From contig FR896043.1 of NCBI GenBank assembly GCA_000435475.1, positions 40,477 to 66,541 on the forward strand: 26,065 nt of DNA. Reading direction: 5' to 3'. The notes beneath the pieces are model-generated. The model had not been told where the DNA came from. It made no database searches and worked only from the letters and a program-made list of their open reading frames with translations. Made by a program: the position numbers and the translations under genes. Shown in pieces: positions 14,806 through 24,048 of this stretch; positions within the stretch are counted from its first letter, which is position 1; each line of letters begins with the position of its first letter. This DNA comes from Cryptobacterium sp. CAG:338. GTDB lineage: Bacteria > Actinomycetota > Coriobacteriia > Coriobacteriales > Eggerthellaceae.

Positions 14806-15106
14806 ACTTGGTTTCATAAGCTTACAGCTTAGTACTTGTGGTTTAACTCGACTTGGGCTTTAACCGACTTGGGGTTTAACCGTTGTTTTTTAAGAAATTA
14901 AGGGAGTAAGTCATGCTTTGACGACGTGGCGTCTTCGAGTCGGTGTGATATTTGCGCTCTGTTGTCATGGTGTTTTCAAGCTAGCCTGAGTTTTTTGCAT
15001 TCGTTAAAAGAATTTAACGTGAAAAACCCTTGTGTCTCCTTATTCGAAATCGCTATACAACCCATGCCTGTGATAGAGTGAAGCAGTTATACGAGAAAGT
15101 GAGATT
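14806..15106 (+). promoter_or_regulatory. secA upstream region: TTTAAC repeats and promoter
   Basis: Three TTTAAC sites at 14842, 14859 and 14875 are separated by near-identical CGACTTGGGG-type spacers, giving a 16-17 bp tandem repeat. A promoter with -35 TTGTGT (15030-15035), an 18-bp spacer and -10 TATACA (15054-15059) lies nearer secA and would give a leader of about 40 nt. No gene is seen. The T-run at 14885-14890 after the repeats could help end the regulator transcript, but no strong hairpin precedes it. Confidence 0.5.
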
Positions 15107-17869
15107 ATGGGCATTTTTTCTAAGCTTTTAAGCGTGGGCGAAGACAAGCCCCTCAAAAAATATCAGAAGGTTGTTGAAACTATCAATGATCTTGAGCCTC
15201 GCATGCAGGCATATAGTGATGATGAACTAGCGCATCTTACAGTTGAATTTCGTGAGCGCTTGGATTCAGGCGAAGAATTAGACGATCTTCTACCAGAAGC
15301 TTTTGCTGCCGTACGCGAAGCAAGCGTACGTACCATTGGGCTTCGTCATTTCGACGTACAGCTTATTGGTGGTATGGCTTTGCATGATGGCAAGATTGCT
15401 GAAATGAAAACTGGTGAAGGTAAAACGCTTGTTTCTACGTTAGCGGGATACCTCAATGCACTTCCGGGAAACAACGTTCACATTGTTACGGTTAACGATT
15501 ATCTGGCAGCACGTGACTCTGAGTGGATGGGTCAGGTTTATCGTTTCTTGGGAATGAGCGTTGGTCTTATTCAAAACGGTATGGACCCTCTCAAGAAAAT
15601 TCCTGCCTACCAAGCCGATGTGACGTATGGTACGAATTCCGAATTCGGTTTCGACTACTTGCGTGACAACATGGTAACTCGTGCAAGTAGACGTGTGCAG
15701 CGCGGTCATGCGTTTGCAGTGGTCGACGAGGTCGACTCCATTCTTATCGACGAAGCACGAACTCCTCTTATTATTTCTGGTGCAGGCTCTCAAGCAGCTG
15801 ATACCTATAAGAAATTTGCTGCCATCATGCCTTCCTTGAAGCGCGATATCGACTTCGAAATGGACGAGGCAAAAAAGACCATCTACACCACTGAAGCAGG
15901 TTTGGAAAAAGTTGAATTTCAACTAGGGGTAGACGATATTTTTGGTGATCCAACCGGTCAGCTTCCCAACCATCTGCAACAGGCCTTACGTGCACAATTC
16001 TTATTTCATCGCGACGTGGATTATGTTGTTACCAACGGTGAAGTAAAAATCGTTGATGAATTTACGGGTCGTATTATGGAAGGCCGTCGATATTCCGAGG
16101 GTCTTCATCAGGCTTTGGAAGCAAAAGAGCACGTATTGGTTCGTCAAGAAAATCAGACGCTTGCTACAATTACGCTTCAAAATTACTTCCGTCTGTATGA
16201 AAAGCTCTCTGGTATGACGGGTACCGCAATGACAGAAGATGCGGAATTCCGTCAGATCTACAAGCTTCCCGTAATGGCTATTCCTCCTAATAAGCCTGTT
16301 ATTCGTGAAGACTTAAACGATTTAATCTTCCGCACCATTGATGCGAAATTTAATGCGGTGGCTGACGATATTTCCGAACGTCACAATGCTGGTCAGCCTT
16401 GCTTGGTTGGTACGGTTTCTATTGAAAGTTCTGAGCGTTTAAGCCGTCTGCTTTCTAAACGTGGTATTAAACATGAGGTTTTGAACGCTAAAAATCATGA
16501 ACGCGAAGCTGCCATTATTGCGCAGGCAGGCAGAACGGGTGCTGTCACTATTGCAACCAACATGGCTGGTCGTGGTACTGACATTTTGCTTGGCGGTAAT
16601 GCAGATGTCATGGCGCAAACATTTTTGGCAGAGCAGCTAGGAGAAGAAGTCGATCAGGCAACTCCCGAACAAATTCAAGCTGCTAAGGAAAAGGCTCAAG
16701 CTATTACTAAACGGGAAAGTGTTGAAGTTCGCAATGCCGGTGGCTTGTGTGTAATTGGTACCGAACGTCACGAATCTCGTCGTATTGATAACCAGCTTCG
16801 TGGTCGTTCTGGTCGTCAGGGTGATCCAGGCACTACGCAGTTCTATCTGTCACTCGAAGACGATCTGATGCGTTTGTTTGGTGGCTCACGCATGGATTCC
16901 ATCAGTCGTATGATGGAAAAAACCGATATGCCTGAAGATATGCCGATTCAGGCTTCGATGGTTTCAAAAGCAATCGAGACGGCTCAGCGTCAGGTTGAAT
17001 CAGTTAACTTCTCCACCCGTAAGCACGTTCTCGAATACGACGATGTCATGAACCTGCAACGTAAAGCGATCTACGAAGAGCGCAACGCGATTCTTGATGG
17101 TAAAGATCTAACTGAGCGTATGCCAGAAATCATTGAAGATGTGGTAGAAAACGCAGTCCTCGAATACTGCGCACCAAAGCAGGCAAGCGATGACTGGGAT
17201 ACTGAATCGCTTGATAAGTGGTTGCTCCAAATGACCGACGATCCTGAAATTACGGTTTCTTCCGTTGACCACGACGATGATGTCAACGAACTCATGGATG
17301 GATTGATTGAACTTATTACGCAACGATATAACCAGCGCGCCGAAGAAATAGGACCTCTGTTCTCCGATATTGCTTCGCAAGTTATGTTGCGCTTCCTTGA
17401 TACAAGCTGGATGGCACACTTGCAGGAAATGGATTATTTGAAAGCTTCTATTGGTTTGCGCGCCTATGGACAGCGCGATCCTCTGACCGAATATCGCGAA
17501 GAGGCTCATCGTGCTTTTGCGGCATTGACGGATTCAATCTATGAAGGTTTCCTTCGTTTCTTGTTGCGTGCTCCTTTAATGGTGCAAGAAGCTCCTGTTG
17601 AAGAAGAAAAAACTCCGCTTGATGGTAAGGTTACCTATTCGAATCCTGAAGAGGCACTTACTGAGTCAACTACGAGTTCACAACGGGTACGTCAAGCCCA
17701 GGCGCAAGCTCAGGGTGTTCCTCAAACCCCGCAACCCGCTCCTGAACAGCCAAAGCCTCATACTATTCAGAAGGACAAGGATGATCCTTACGCTAACGTG
17801 GGACGTAATGATCCATGCCCTTGTGGTTCTGGTAAGAAATTTAAAAAGTGTCATGGCGCCAATCGCTGA
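15107..17869 (+). CDS. secA: Protein translocase ATPase SecA
   Basis: SecA is the peripheral membrane motor that drives preproteins through SecYEG using ATP. The 920-residue protein is full length. Visible: MKTGEGKT Walker A (100-107), VDEVDSILIDEARTPLI (DEAD-type Walker B, near 207-223), the helicase motif TNMAGRGTDI and the Q-R-rich QLRGRSGRQGDPG in the second nucleotide fold, and the long helical scaffold near WMAHLQEMDYLK. The C-terminal zinc finger is C904-x-C906 with C915-H916 (DPCPCGSGKKFKKCHG), the site that binds SecB or membrane lipids. A proline/glutamine-rich linker precedes it. Own promoter upstream and a strong terminator right after suggest a single-gene transcript. Confidence 0.98.
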   Translation: MGIFSKLLSVGEDKPLKKYQKVVETINDLEPRMQAYSDDELAHLTVEFRERLDSGEELDDLLPEAFAAVREASVRTIGLRHFDVQLIGGMALHDGKIAEMKTGEGKTLVSTLAGYLNALPGNNVHIVTVNDYLAARDSEWMGQVYRFLGMSVGLIQNGMDPLKKIPAYQADVTYGTNSEFGFDYLRDNMVTRASRRVQRGHAFAVVDEVDSILIDEARTPLIISGAGSQAADTYKKFAAIMPSLKRDIDFEMDEAKKTIYTTEAGLEKVEFQLGVDDIFGDPTGQLPNHLQQALRAQFLFHRDVDYVVTNGEVKIVDEFTGRIMEGRRYSEGLHQALEAKEHVLVRQENQTLATITLQNYFRLYEKLSGMTGTAMTEDAEFRQIYKLPVMAIPPNKPVIREDLNDLIFRTIDAKFNAVADDISERHNAGQPCLVGTVSIESSERLSRLLSKRGIKHEVLNAKNHEREAAIIAQAGRTGAVTIATNMAGRGTDILLGGNADVMAQTFLAEQLGEEVDQATPEQIQAAKEKAQAITKRESVEVRNAGGLCVIGTERHESRRIDNQLRGRSGRQGDPGTTQFYLSLEDDLMRLFGGSRMDSISRMMEKTDMPEDMPIQASMVSKAIETAQRQVESVNFSTRKHVLEYDDVMNLQRKAIYEERNAILDGKDLTERMPEIIEDVVENAVLEYCAPKQASDDWDTESLDKWLLQMTDDPEITVSSVDHDDDVNELMDGLIELITQRYNQRAEEIGPLFSDIASQVMLRFLDTSWMAHLQEMDYLKASIGLRAYGQRDPLTEYREEAHRAFAALTDSIYEGFLRFLLRAPLMVQEAPVEEEKTPLDGKVTYSNPEEALTESTTSSQRVRQAQAQAQGVPQTPQPAPEQPKPHTIQKDKDDPYANVGRNDPCPCGSGKKFKKCHGANR

Positions 17870-17877
17870 CCAAAATA

Positions 17878-17923
17878 ATGCGTCTTAAAGCGGTAACCTT
17901 TACTGTTTTAAGACGCATCTTTT
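17878..17923 (+). terminator. secA terminator
   Basis: A perfect 12-bp stem ATGCGTCTTAAA/TTTAAGACGCAT (17878-17889 and 17907-17918) with a 17-nt loop is followed by CTTTT. It begins 9 bp after the secA stop and ends 37 bp before prfB, so the two genes are probably transcribed separately. Confidence 0.8.
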
Positions 17924-17959
17924 GAGTTAGCGTTAGGCCGTGAAGGGATTAGTATTTTC

Positions 17960-19042
17960 ATGATGACACTTGATGAAGCACAGCAACGACTTCAAGATGC
18001 GCGTGCTTATCTTCATATAGATGATCGTGCACAAGAACTTTCAGATCTTGATAAGCAAATTGCTTTACCAGACTTCTGGAACAACACCGAACATGCACAG
18101 CAAGTCTCAAAGCAAGCATCTGCTTTGCGCGACATTATTGATCGTTACCAGGCAGCTTGTGCTCTTTTTGATGACATTCAAACTGCTCAGGAGCTCGCTG
18201 AAGAGGACCCAGAATTTGCCCAAGAATTGGAAGGCGATCTTGCTCAGCTGGAAAAGACTCTCGACGATTTCGAAGTGGAATCTTGGTTTAGTGGGCCGTA
18301 TGATTCCGCTGATGCAATTGTTTCTATTCATCCTGGCAGTGGTGGATTGGAAGCGCAGGACTGGACCGAGATGCTCTATCGCATGTATACCCGCTATGCC
18401 GACCTTAAGGGTTGGAAAGTCAGAATTTTGGATCTGACTCCAGGGGATGGCATTGGCCTTAATCGTGCAAGCTTTCAGGTTGAAGGCCATAATGCGTATG
18501 GCATGTTAAGAAGCGAAACGGGTGTTCATCGCTTAGTCCGCATTTCTCCAACCGACGAAAAAAAGCGTCGGCATACCACGTTTGCAGCGGTAGAAGTGGT
18601 ACCGGTATTGCCCGATGATGACATTACGGTTGAAATTGATCCCAATGACGTACGCGTTGATGTGTATCGCTCGAGTGGTCCTGGTGGTCAGAGCGTGAAC
18701 ACGACCGATTCTGCGGTACGTCTTACTCATATTCCAACAGGCATTGTGGTGACGTGTCAAAATGAGAAATCGCAACTTCAAAACAAAGAAGCAGCATTTC
18801 GTGTTTTGCGTGGCAAACTCTATGAACTAGAGCAACAAAAGCGTGAAGAAGAATTATCTGAACTTAAGGGTGAAAAGATGGATAATTCTTTTGGAAGTCA
18901 AATTCGAAATTACGTACTCTATCCGTATCGACTGATTAAGGATACCCGTAGTAATATCGAAAGTGGCAATGTTGATGCCGCCCTCGACGGTGATATTGAT
19001 GAATTTGTAATTGGATATCATCGTTGGAAGGCGTCGTTATAA
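17960..19042 (+). CDS. prfB: Peptide chain release factor 2
   Basis: RF2 releases finished peptides at UGA and UAA codons. The 360-residue protein carries the catalytic GGQ (242-244, in SSGPGGQSVN) and the usual RF domains, with EAQDW (131-135) and HIPTGIVV. Two things differ from the Escherichia coli protein. The stop-reading tripeptide SPF is SPT here (196-198, RISPTDEKKRRH). The programmed +1 frameshift used by many RF2 genes is absent: at the equivalent place CTT (18011) is followed by CAT, not TGA, so the gene is read straight through. ATGATG start; the first ATG is taken, with AAGGGA upstream. UGA stops are used nearby (secA, the transketolase C subunit), so RF2 is needed. Confidence 0.95.
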   Translation: MMTLDEAQQRLQDARAYLHIDDRAQELSDLDKQIALPDFWNNTEHAQQVSKQASALRDIIDRYQAACALFDDIQTAQELAEEDPEFAQELEGDLAQLEKTLDDFEVESWFSGPYDSADAIVSIHPGSGGLEAQDWTEMLYRMYTRYADLKGWKVRILDLTPGDGIGLNRASFQVEGHNAYGMLRSETGVHRLVRISPTDEKKRRHTTFAAVEVVPVLPDDDITVEIDPNDVRVDVYRSSGPGGQSVNTTDSAVRLTHIPTGIVVTCQNEKSQLQNKEAAFRVLRGKLYELEQQKREEELSELKGEKMDNSFGSQIRNYVLYPYRLIKDTRSNIESGNVDAALDGDIDEFVIGYHRWKASL

Positions 19043-19086
19043 AACATCGAACGACTAAACCAGCAGCCCTCGATCGAAAGGAAGCC

Positions 19087-19932
19087 ATGAATTCCCTTAC
19101 TGCTAAGGAAAAGGCTTGTGCGATTCGCACTGACATTATCGAGATGGTCCATGAGGCGGGAAGTGGTCATCCTGGTGGATCTCTTTCTTGCACCGATATC
19201 TTGTCGGCGCTCTACTTTGGTGGTGTGTTGAAACACGATCCATCAAATCCTAAGTGGGATGAACGTGATTATTTCATTCTTGGTAAAGGCCATGCGGCAC
19301 CTGCTTTGTATGCCACGCTTGCTGAGGCAGGATATTTGCCAGTTGATGAATTGAAGACTCTTCGCAAATTGGGTACACGTTTGCAGGGTCACCCCGATTC
19401 AAATCTTCTTCCTTGTGTGGAGGTTTCCACTGGTTCTTTGGGACAGGGACTCTCTATCGGTGCGGGTCTTGCTGCGGGTATGAAACTTGATAAAAAACAG
19501 AATCGAGTTTTTGTACTTATGGGTGATGGCGAATGTCAAGAAGGACAAGTTTGGGAAGCTGCCACCTTCGCTGCGTTTAAAGAACTCGGTAATCTTATTG
19601 CAGTTGTTGATATCAACGGACTCCAGATTGACGGTCATGTAGAAGAAGTATGTGCTTCAGGTGCCCTAAAGGATAAGTTTGCTGCCTTTGGGTGGGAAAC
19701 CTATGAGGTAAACGGTCATGATATTGATGCGCTTATCGAGCTCTTCTCTGCTCTAAAGGCATCTGAAACCTCGAAGCCAAAGCTGGTAATTGCTCATACC
19801 GTTAAAGGTAAAGGGGTTTCCTTTATGGAAGACCAGGCTGGATGGCATGGTAAAGCACCTAATGACGAAGAAACCAAGATTGCTCTTGCTGAATTGGCAG
19901 CACAGTGCGCTAGCGTGAACGGAGTGAAGTAA
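19087..19932 (+). CDS. tkt: Transketolase, N-terminal subunit
   Basis: This is the thiamine-diphosphate-binding half of a split transketolase, which moves two-carbon units between sugar phosphates in the pentose phosphate pathway. The 281-residue product has EAGSGHPGGSLS (24-35), GKGHAAPALY and the TPP motif GDGECQEGQVWEAATFA through to VVDINGLQ. The ATG at 19087 is chosen because GAAAGGA precedes it; the frame opens upstream, overlapping prfB, without a ribosome site. The C-terminal subunit follows after one base, so the two are translationally coupled and should be made in equal amounts. It lies 44 bp after prfB. Confidence 0.94.
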   Translation: MNSLTAKEKACAIRTDIIEMVHEAGSGHPGGSLSCTDILSALYFGGVLKHDPSNPKWDERDYFILGKGHAAPALYATLAEAGYLPVDELKTLRKLGTRLQGHPDSNLLPCVEVSTGSLGQGLSIGAGLAAGMKLDKKQNRVFVLMGDGECQEGQVWEAATFAAFKELGNLIAVVDINGLQIDGHVEEVCASGALKDKFAAFGWETYEVNGHDIDALIELFSALKASETSKPKLVIAHTVKGKGVSFMEDQAGWHGKAPNDEETKIALAELAAQCASVNGVK

Positions 19933-19933
19933 C

Positions 19934-20914
19934 GTGGTAAAGCTTGCTAGTCCCGAACAGGCCAAAGAGAAGAAAGCTACCCGTGCCGCATATGGTGTTA
20001 CGCTTGCTGCTCTTGCAGAAGAAGGGATGAATATTGTTGCGGTAGACGCTGACCTTACTGGTTCGACAACTACCAAGAAATTTGCTCAGGCACGTCCTGA
20101 AAACGAAGATCGCCTGTTTAATGTTGGTATTGCTGAACAAAATATGGTCGGTGTAGCGGCGGGCCTTTCCCTTGTAGGAAATATTGCTTTTACCGGATCA
20201 TTTGCGGTATTTGGCACAGGTCGTGCATATGATCAGATTCGCAATACGGTTTGCTATTCCAACCTCAATGTAAAAATAGCTCCTACGCATGCAGGCATTT
20301 CGGTTGGCCCTGATGGTGGCTCTCATCAAATGCTTGAAGATATTTCGCTCATGCGAGGATTGCCTAATATGCGGGTATTGGTTCCTGCTGATTATGCAGC
20401 ATGCTGCGCAGCAATTCGTTTAGCTGCTCAAACGCCAGGCCCAGTGTATATTCGCATGGGTCGTGCAAGCGTGCCTGCGGTATATGCTCCTGAAGTTGAG
20501 CTGGAAATGGGTAAAGCGTATGTATTGCGCGAAGGAACCGACGTTACGCTTATTGCCTGCGGTGTTGAAATCGATCAGGCCCTCAAAGCAGCTGATTTGC
20601 TGGAGAAGGAAGGTATTTCTGCTGAGGTAATCGATGCGTTTTGCGTAAAGCCTCTTGATGCTGAAACAATTCTTGCTTCTTTGGAAAAGACGGGTTGCGG
20701 TGTGGTTGCAGAAGAGCATTCCGTTTACGGCGGACTTTGTTCTGCAGTTGCTGAAGTTGTCGCAGAAAACCATCCTTATCCTTTGCAATTCGTAGGAATG
20801 CGTGATCGTTTTGGCAAGTCGGGCGAATTTGAAGAACTTCTTCATTACTTTGAACTTGATGCTGAAGCGATTGTACAAGCTGTGAAGAAGGTTCGTAGTC
20901 GCGTAGAGGACTGA
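19934..20914 (+). CDS. tkt: Transketolase, C-terminal subunit
   Basis: The partner half of the split transketolase holds the pyrimidine-binding and C-terminal domains. The 326-residue product has the conserved FNVGIAEQNMVGVAAGL, whose Glu activates the thiamine ring, followed by THAGISVGPDGGSHQMLED and a transketolase C domain (GTDVTLIACGVEI to the end). It starts with GTG one base after the stop of the N-terminal subunit, with GGAGTG upstream. It is related to the DXP synthase and pyruvate dehydrogenase E1-beta folds, but the pairing with an adjacent N-terminal subunit makes transketolase the best call. Confidence 0.94.
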   Translation: MVKLASPEQAKEKKATRAAYGVTLAALAEEGMNIVAVDADLTGSTTTKKFAQARPENEDRLFNVGIAEQNMVGVAAGLSLVGNIAFTGSFAVFGTGRAYDQIRNTVCYSNLNVKIAPTHAGISVGPDGGSHQMLEDISLMRGLPNMRVLVPADYAACCAAIRLAAQTPGPVYIRMGRASVPAVYAPEVELEMGKAYVLREGTDVTLIACGVEIDQALKAADLLEKEGISAEVIDAFCVKPLDAETILASLEKTGCGVVAEEHSVYGGLCSAVAEVVAENHPYPLQFVGMRDRFGKSGEFEELLHYFELDAEAIVQAVKKVRSRVED

Positions 20915-20920
20915 TATACT
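20912..20920 (+). promoter_or_regulatory. Extended -10 promoter of ftsE
   Basis: TG-A-TATACT overlaps the TGA stop of the transketolase gene and lies 45 bp before the ftsE start. TTCGTA (20892-20897), 17 bp upstream, is a weak -35. It would start the ftsE-ftsX-ctpA-rnr run. Confidence 0.45.
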
Positions 20921-20964
20921 CTTTAAAGTCTCACAGAATTGGTAACACATGAACGGAGCATACT

Positions 20965-21792
20965 GTGACGAATGAGTTTAACGGGGAACCTATGGGCAAG
21001 CATGCTCAGCAGCCTCGCGTAAACCAGGTCGCTTCTCAGTTGTCTGAGTCGCTGCCGGTGGTGAACGTGGACACAACTCCCCAATATACGGGTAATCCCG
21101 TCATTACGTTTGAACACGTAACCAAAGTATATGAAGCACAACCAAATAAACCAGCTCTCAATGATGTTTCATTGCACATTTTCCCAGGTGAATTTGTGTT
21201 CTTGGTTGGTCATTCTGGTTCTGGTAAATCTACGTTTATCAATCTTTTGATTCGTCAGATTAAACCTACCCAGGGCAAAATCTACATCGCTGATGAAGAT
21301 TTGACCGGAATGCGTAATTGGCGTGTGCCTTATCTGCGACGCAATATCGGTTGCGTATTTCAGGACTTTAAGCTTTTGCCAAACAAGACGGTTTTCGAAA
21401 ATGTTGCGTTTGCCTTAGAGGTAATCGGAAAATCTCGTCATGTTATTCGCACACAGGTTCCTGAAGTTTTGCGTCTGGTTGGTTTGCAGGACAAACTTGA
21501 GAAGCGTCCTGACCAGTTGTCTGGTGGCGAACAGCAGCGTGTATCTATTGCGCGCGCAATCGTAAATCGTCCACCTTTGCTGGTCTGTGACGAGCCAACG
21601 GGTAATCTTGACCCGCAAAATTCTCGCGGCATTATGGACTTACTGGAACGCATTAACCGCACCGGAACTACTGTTCTTGTTGCAACTCATGACCGTGAAA
21701 TGGTTGACAACATGCGTCGTCGCGTTATTGCCCTTGACCGTGGCGTTTTAACTCGCGACCAGGACAGGGGGGTGTACGGTTTCGATGTCTAG
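20965..21792 (+). CDS. ftsE: Cell division ATP-binding protein FtsE
   Basis: FtsE is the ABC ATPase of the FtsEX complex, which sits at the division ring and uses ATP to control cell-wall hydrolases through FtsX. The 275-residue product has Walker A GHSGSGKST (82-90), Q-loop VFQD (131-134), signature LSGGEQQR (185-192), Walker B LLVCDE (205-210) and H-loop H242. It is about 45 residues longer than the usual FtsE: a polar N-terminal extension precedes the start of the ABC fold (VITFEHVTKVY). The GTG at 20965 has GGAG upstream; ATG at 20992 could also start it and shorten the extension. It overlaps ftsX by 8 bp. Confidence 0.95.
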   Translation: MTNEFNGEPMGKHAQQPRVNQVASQLSESLPVVNVDTTPQYTGNPVITFEHVTKVYEAQPNKPALNDVSLHIFPGEFVFLVGHSGSGKSTFINLLIRQIKPTQGKIYIADEDLTGMRNWRVPYLRRNIGCVFQDFKLLPNKTVFENVAFALEVIGKSRHVIRTQVPEVLRLVGLQDKLEKRPDQLSGGEQQRVSIARAIVNRPPLLVCDEPTGNLDPQNSRGIMDLLERINRTGTTVLVATHDREMVDNMRRRVIALDRGVLTRDQDRGVYGFDV

Positions 21793-22696
21793 TCTGTTTT
21801 ACTTTTTCCGCGAATCTCTTACGGGTTTTACGCGTAATCTTTCTACTACGCTTGGCTCAATTATTACCATTTTCCTGTCGTTGCTCATTATTGGCATCTT
21901 CTGTATTGGTGGTGCCGTTGTTAACAACGTGGTGGCATCAGTAGAAAACCAGGTTTCTATTACTGCCTTTGTTGCTGATGAAGCTTCTCAGGAAGATATA
22001 CAAAACGTAATGAATCAGATTCAGGGATATGCGGGTGTTGAAAGCGTATCTTTCACTGATAAGGATCAGGCGTTAGAAAACTTCCGTCAATCAACGTCAA
22101 ATCCTGAAATTGTGGATCAGCTTGATGGCCAGAACCCTCTTCCTGCTTCTATTGACGTAGAGCTTGCTGAAGCGCAAAGTGTAACCGATGTAGCAAATCA
22201 GATTGTAGCTAATCAGGATTTTGTCTCAGTTTGTGACAACCCTGATGACCCAGCTGATTCGCTCAATTATGGTCAGAAGACTGTTGATAAATTGTTCTCG
22301 TTGACGAATGCAATTCGTATTGCGGGTATTGCTCTTATTGCTCTGCTTATCGTCATTGCCTTTATCTTTATCAATAACACCATTCGTTTGGCAATTCTTG
22401 CACGCCGCAAGGAGATTGCAATCATGCGTTTGGTAGGTGCGTCTAATGGTTTCATTCGTGGCCCCTTCTTAGCGGAAGGTTCCTTGCACGCAATTATTGG
22501 TTCGCTGCTTGCAATTTTGGTTTTGGAAATTGTACGCAATGTGGTTCTTCCACAAATATCTATAGCGCTTCCATGGCTTCCGGTATCGGTTGATTTTTCA
22601 ATGTTCATGCTGATCTATGTTGCTCTTATTGTGGCAGGTTTAGTAATTGGTCTTCTTGGTTCGGCATTTGCAATGCGTCGTTACTTGAAGGTCTAA
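21785..22696 (+). CDS. ftsX: Cell division protein FtsX
   Basis: FtsX is the membrane part of FtsEX; its large outer loop binds and switches on peptidoglycan hydrolases. The 303-residue protein has the expected layout: a short cytoplasmic N-terminus, membrane segment 1 (about 22-46), an extracellular domain (about 50-170), then three segments (176-198, 230-252, 272-296). The conserved cytoplasmic ARRKEIAIMRLVGAS (206-220) lies after segment 2. The start lies inside ftsE (8-bp overlap), showing translational coupling. No PcsB or M23 hydrolase follows, unlike in many Firmicutes; the next gene is the S41 protein. Confidence 0.95.
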   Translation: MSSLFYFFRESLTGFTRNLSTTLGSIITIFLSLLIIGIFCIGGAVVNNVVASVENQVSITAFVADEASQEDIQNVMNQIQGYAGVESVSFTDKDQALENFRQSTSNPEIVDQLDGQNPLPASIDVELAEAQSVTDVANQIVANQDFVSVCDNPDDPADSLNYGQKTVDKLFSLTNAIRIAGIALIALLIVIAFIFINNTIRLAILARRKEIAIMRLVGASNGFIRGPFLAEGSLHAIIGSLLAILVLEIVRNVVLPQISIALPWLPVSVDFSMFMLIYVALIVAGLVIGLLGSAFAMRRYLKV

Positions 22697-22729
22697 GGAA
22701 GTTGTAAGAGATAAGAATCGTAGGAATCG

Positions 22730-23983
22730 TTGGATACGTTTAAACAAACGGCAAAAGCGGCTTCTAAGAATAAGCACAATGCAAGCATCGTGAAAATTCT
22801 CGGTGCTTGCATTTTCGTATGCTTAGTCTTTTGTGCAGGCTTTTTGGTTAGAGGAAATACCGAGTTACTATCAGCGATGGGTTTATCTTCGTTTGACGTT
22901 GATAGTGAAGTTAATCCTGGAATGACGGTCTCAGGTGATACGTATAATTCACTTTCTGCTCGTGTTGCGGAAGTGGATGGGGTATTAACTCAGAACGGCA
23001 TGGATGAATATGACCTTTCTCAAGCGACCTCCAACGTTCTTTCTGCATTTTTAAGTTCATCAAACGATCCTTACCTTCGTTATTATGACGAGCAAAGTTA
23101 CCAGGCCTATCTAGCTACAACAAAAAACCCTGAGGCGGGGATTGGTGTGCTATTCGGAGAATCGGATGGCGATTGTTTTGTGGCGGATGTGTTAGAGTCT
23201 TCCCCTGCTGCAGCTGCAGGTGTTCAGCCTGGAGATCATGTGGTTTCGATTGATGGGGTATCGAAGGATGCCTGGAGTGCCCCCGATGTGCTCAACGCGC
23301 TTTCGCGAGAAGAAGGCGAATCGGTATTCATTATCTGGAGCCGTCCTTCTAGTGAGTCAGGGGAAGATGAAACCACGTACAGTACTTCTCTGACATTCTC
23401 TTCCGATTCGGCCGTCAACGTAACTCACGAAGTTCAAGATTCCGTAGGAATCATTAAACTCTCTCAAATTACTTCCGATTCTGCATCACTTGTATCAAAT
23501 GCCTTATCGGTATCAGCAAGTGAGGGAGCGCACTCCTATGTGCTTGATTTACGTGACGTTCCTGGAGGTTATCTCACTCAGGCGGTGGATATCGCTTCAC
23601 TTTTCATTCAGAGTGGTGAAGTTGTTCAAATTGAAACAGCGGAGGGAGTCACTACAAGGAGCGCAGATGGCTCAAGTGTGACTACTGCGCCTCTTGTGGT
23701 ATTAGTGAATGGCAGAACTTCGGGTTGTGCTGAAGTCCTTGCTGCTGCACTACAGGAAACTGGAAGGGCGACGGTTGTTGGCACTACTACGCTGGGTAAA
23801 GGGAGCGTGCAGATCATGCAGCCTCTCTCATTTGGGGGAGCTCTGCGTTATACTGCCGCATATTATTTAACCCCTAACGGACGTCAGCTTGATGGAAATG
23901 GTGTTTCTCCCGACATCGAGGCAAATAACGCTAACACCCAAGAAAGTGTTGCAATAGATGTAGCCCGATCTTTGAATAACTAA
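22730..23983 (+). CDS. ctpA: S41 (CtpA/Prc-like) protein, catalytic Ser replaced
   Basis: The 417-residue membrane-anchored protein of the C-terminal processing protease family has one N-terminal membrane helix (about 20-41), a PDZ domain (about 137-210, GIGVLFGE to VVSIDGV) and an S41 core. The family dyad is Ser plus Lys 25 residues apart (S430/K455 in E. coli Prc; S309/K334 in CtpB). Here K357 in LGKGSVQ and Q361 are in place, but the residue 25 before it is Gly332, in RTSGCAEV, flanked by Ser331 and Cys333. It may be a non-catalytic scaffold. The TTG start at 22730 has AGGA just upstream. It lies 33 bp after ftsX, suggesting a role with FtsEX at the cell wall. Confidence 0.85.
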   Translation: MDTFKQTAKAASKNKHNASIVKILGACIFVCLVFCAGFLVRGNTELLSAMGLSSFDVDSEVNPGMTVSGDTYNSLSARVAEVDGVLTQNGMDEYDLSQATSNVLSAFLSSSNDPYLRYYDEQSYQAYLATTKNPEAGIGVLFGESDGDCFVADVLESSPAAAAGVQPGDHVVSIDGVSKDAWSAPDVLNALSREEGESVFIIWSRPSSESGEDETTYSTSLTFSSDSAVNVTHEVQDSVGIIKLSQITSDSASLVSNALSVSASEGAHSYVLDLRDVPGGYLTQAVDIASLFIQSGEVVQIETAEGVTTRSADGSSVTTAPLVVLVNGRTSGCAEVLAAALQETGRATVVGTTTLGKGSVQIMQPLSFGGALRYTAAYYLTPNGRQLDGNGVSPDIEANNANTQESVAIDVARSLNN

Positions 23984-24048
23984 AGCTAATTAGTTGTTTA
24001 CGTTATAGTGAAAAAGAGTTGTCAATCAGGTGAGGAAAGGTTGCGCGT

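Noticed and set aside
18011..18016. RF2 programmed frameshift site
   Set aside because: CTT is followed by CAT rather than TGA, and the gene is continuous.
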